Of a DNA stretch of 5,688 bases, positions 5,501-5,688 are shown one piece after another; position 1 is the stretch's first letter; every line of letters begins with the position of its first letter. The position numbers and the translations under genes were made by a program. This stretch comes from Acidimicrobiaceae bacterium (GTDB lineage: Bacteria > Actinomycetota > Acidimicrobiia > Acidimicrobiales > Palsa-688), in the NCBI GenBank assembly GCA_030838025.1, contig JAUTXM010000043.1, positions 1 to 5,688 on the forward strand. The letters run 5' to 3'. A model generated the notes under the pieces. That model searched no databases. It saw only the letters and a program-made list of their open reading frames with translations, and had not been told where the DNA came from.

Positions 5501-5688
5501 CTAGAAGAAGAGAGTGGCGTGGCGAGCGAAGTGGATGAGCGGTGCTGGGTCAACGCCGAAGATGATGGTAAAGCCCAGGCAGATGGCCAGGGCGATGGTG
5601 ATCCCACCGGGGATTGCGATCCGGGTGGTCTCGGGCGGGTCGGCCAGCGCCAGCCCGCCGAGGACCTGGAGCCCACCCGCTGGTGCGG
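5501..5688 (-). CDS. nuoN: NADH-quinone oxidoreductase subunit N, C-terminal end (partial)
   Basis: The minus strand, read from the window edge to a TAG at 5503-5501, gives 61 residues without a start codon. After a polar stretch (DPPETTRIAIP) comes one membrane helix, about residues 28-45 (GITIALAICLGFTIIFGV). The end is DPAPLIHFARHATLFF. This layout, a last TM helix, then G(V/I)xPxPLxxFAxxAT and a short tail, is typical of the C-terminus of the proton-pumping antiporter-like subunit NuoN of respiratory complex I. NuoM, NuoL or an Mrp antiporter subunit are possible, but their ends usually look different. The gene begins beyond the right edge. It converges on the PHP gene, with only 23 bases between the two stop codons and no clear hairpin there. 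Confidence 0.72.
   Translation of the reverse strand, partial: APAGGLQVLGGLALADPPETTRIAIPGGITIALAICLGFTIIFGVDPAPLIHFARHATLFF

Noticed and set aside
5383..5676. Minus-strand 97-aa open frame
   Set aside because: It is Arg/Pro/Ser-rich and overlaps the end of the PHP gene. The neighbouring minus frame gives a convincing NuoN-like helix and tail instead.
1..5688. CRISPR arrays, long direct repeats, rRNA, tRNA, complete insertion sequences
   Set aside because: Looked for along both strands by eye; none seen.

Overview
This 5.7-kb window is GC-rich with strong third-position G/C bias, uses GTG and TTG starts, and carries a stand-alone LigD-type polymerase and a Tat-exported protein. This suggests a high-GC Gram-positive bacterium (actinobacterium). 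That is inference; no rRNA or marker gene fixes the taxon.

Layout, left to right. (1) 20-982 (+): a NHEJ-type primase-polymerase of the LigD Pol family, with no nuclease or ligase domain and no Ku gene in view. (2) 983-1332: a non-coding stretch that may hold, on the minus strand, the worn C-terminal tail of a tyrosine recombinase. (3) 1333-1557 (+): a 74-residue membrane protein with two TM segments and a good ribosome binding site. (4) 1558-2043: a long stretch with no convincing gene, starting with a hairpin. (5) 2044-2790 (+): an unassigned membrane protein with about six TM segments. (6) 2882-2936: two adjacent hairpins between convergent genes. (7) 2951-3316 (-): a small secreted protein with four cysteines, started by TTG. 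(8) 3317-3500: a divergent control region. It has a near-consensus promoter for the minus gene, a -10 box for the plus gene and two inverted repeats. (9) 3501-5477 (+): a large Tat-exported PHP-domain metallohydrolase, like the CehA/McbA family, with a beta-rich insertion between its metal motifs. (10) 5501-5688 (-): the C-terminal end of an NADH-quinone oxidoreductase subunit, probably NuoN, running off the window.

The most interesting unit is the divergent pair at 2951-5477. Both products are exported, one by a Sec-type signal peptide and one by Tat. Their leaders share the same 11-base ribosome-binding block ACGAGAAGGGG, each followed by a 6-base spacer and a non-ATG start. Two palindromes lie at their promoters. 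Common control is a reasonable inference, but a shared function is not shown. The other genes look like unrelated neighbours: DNA repair, small membrane proteins of unknown role, and respiratory complex I.
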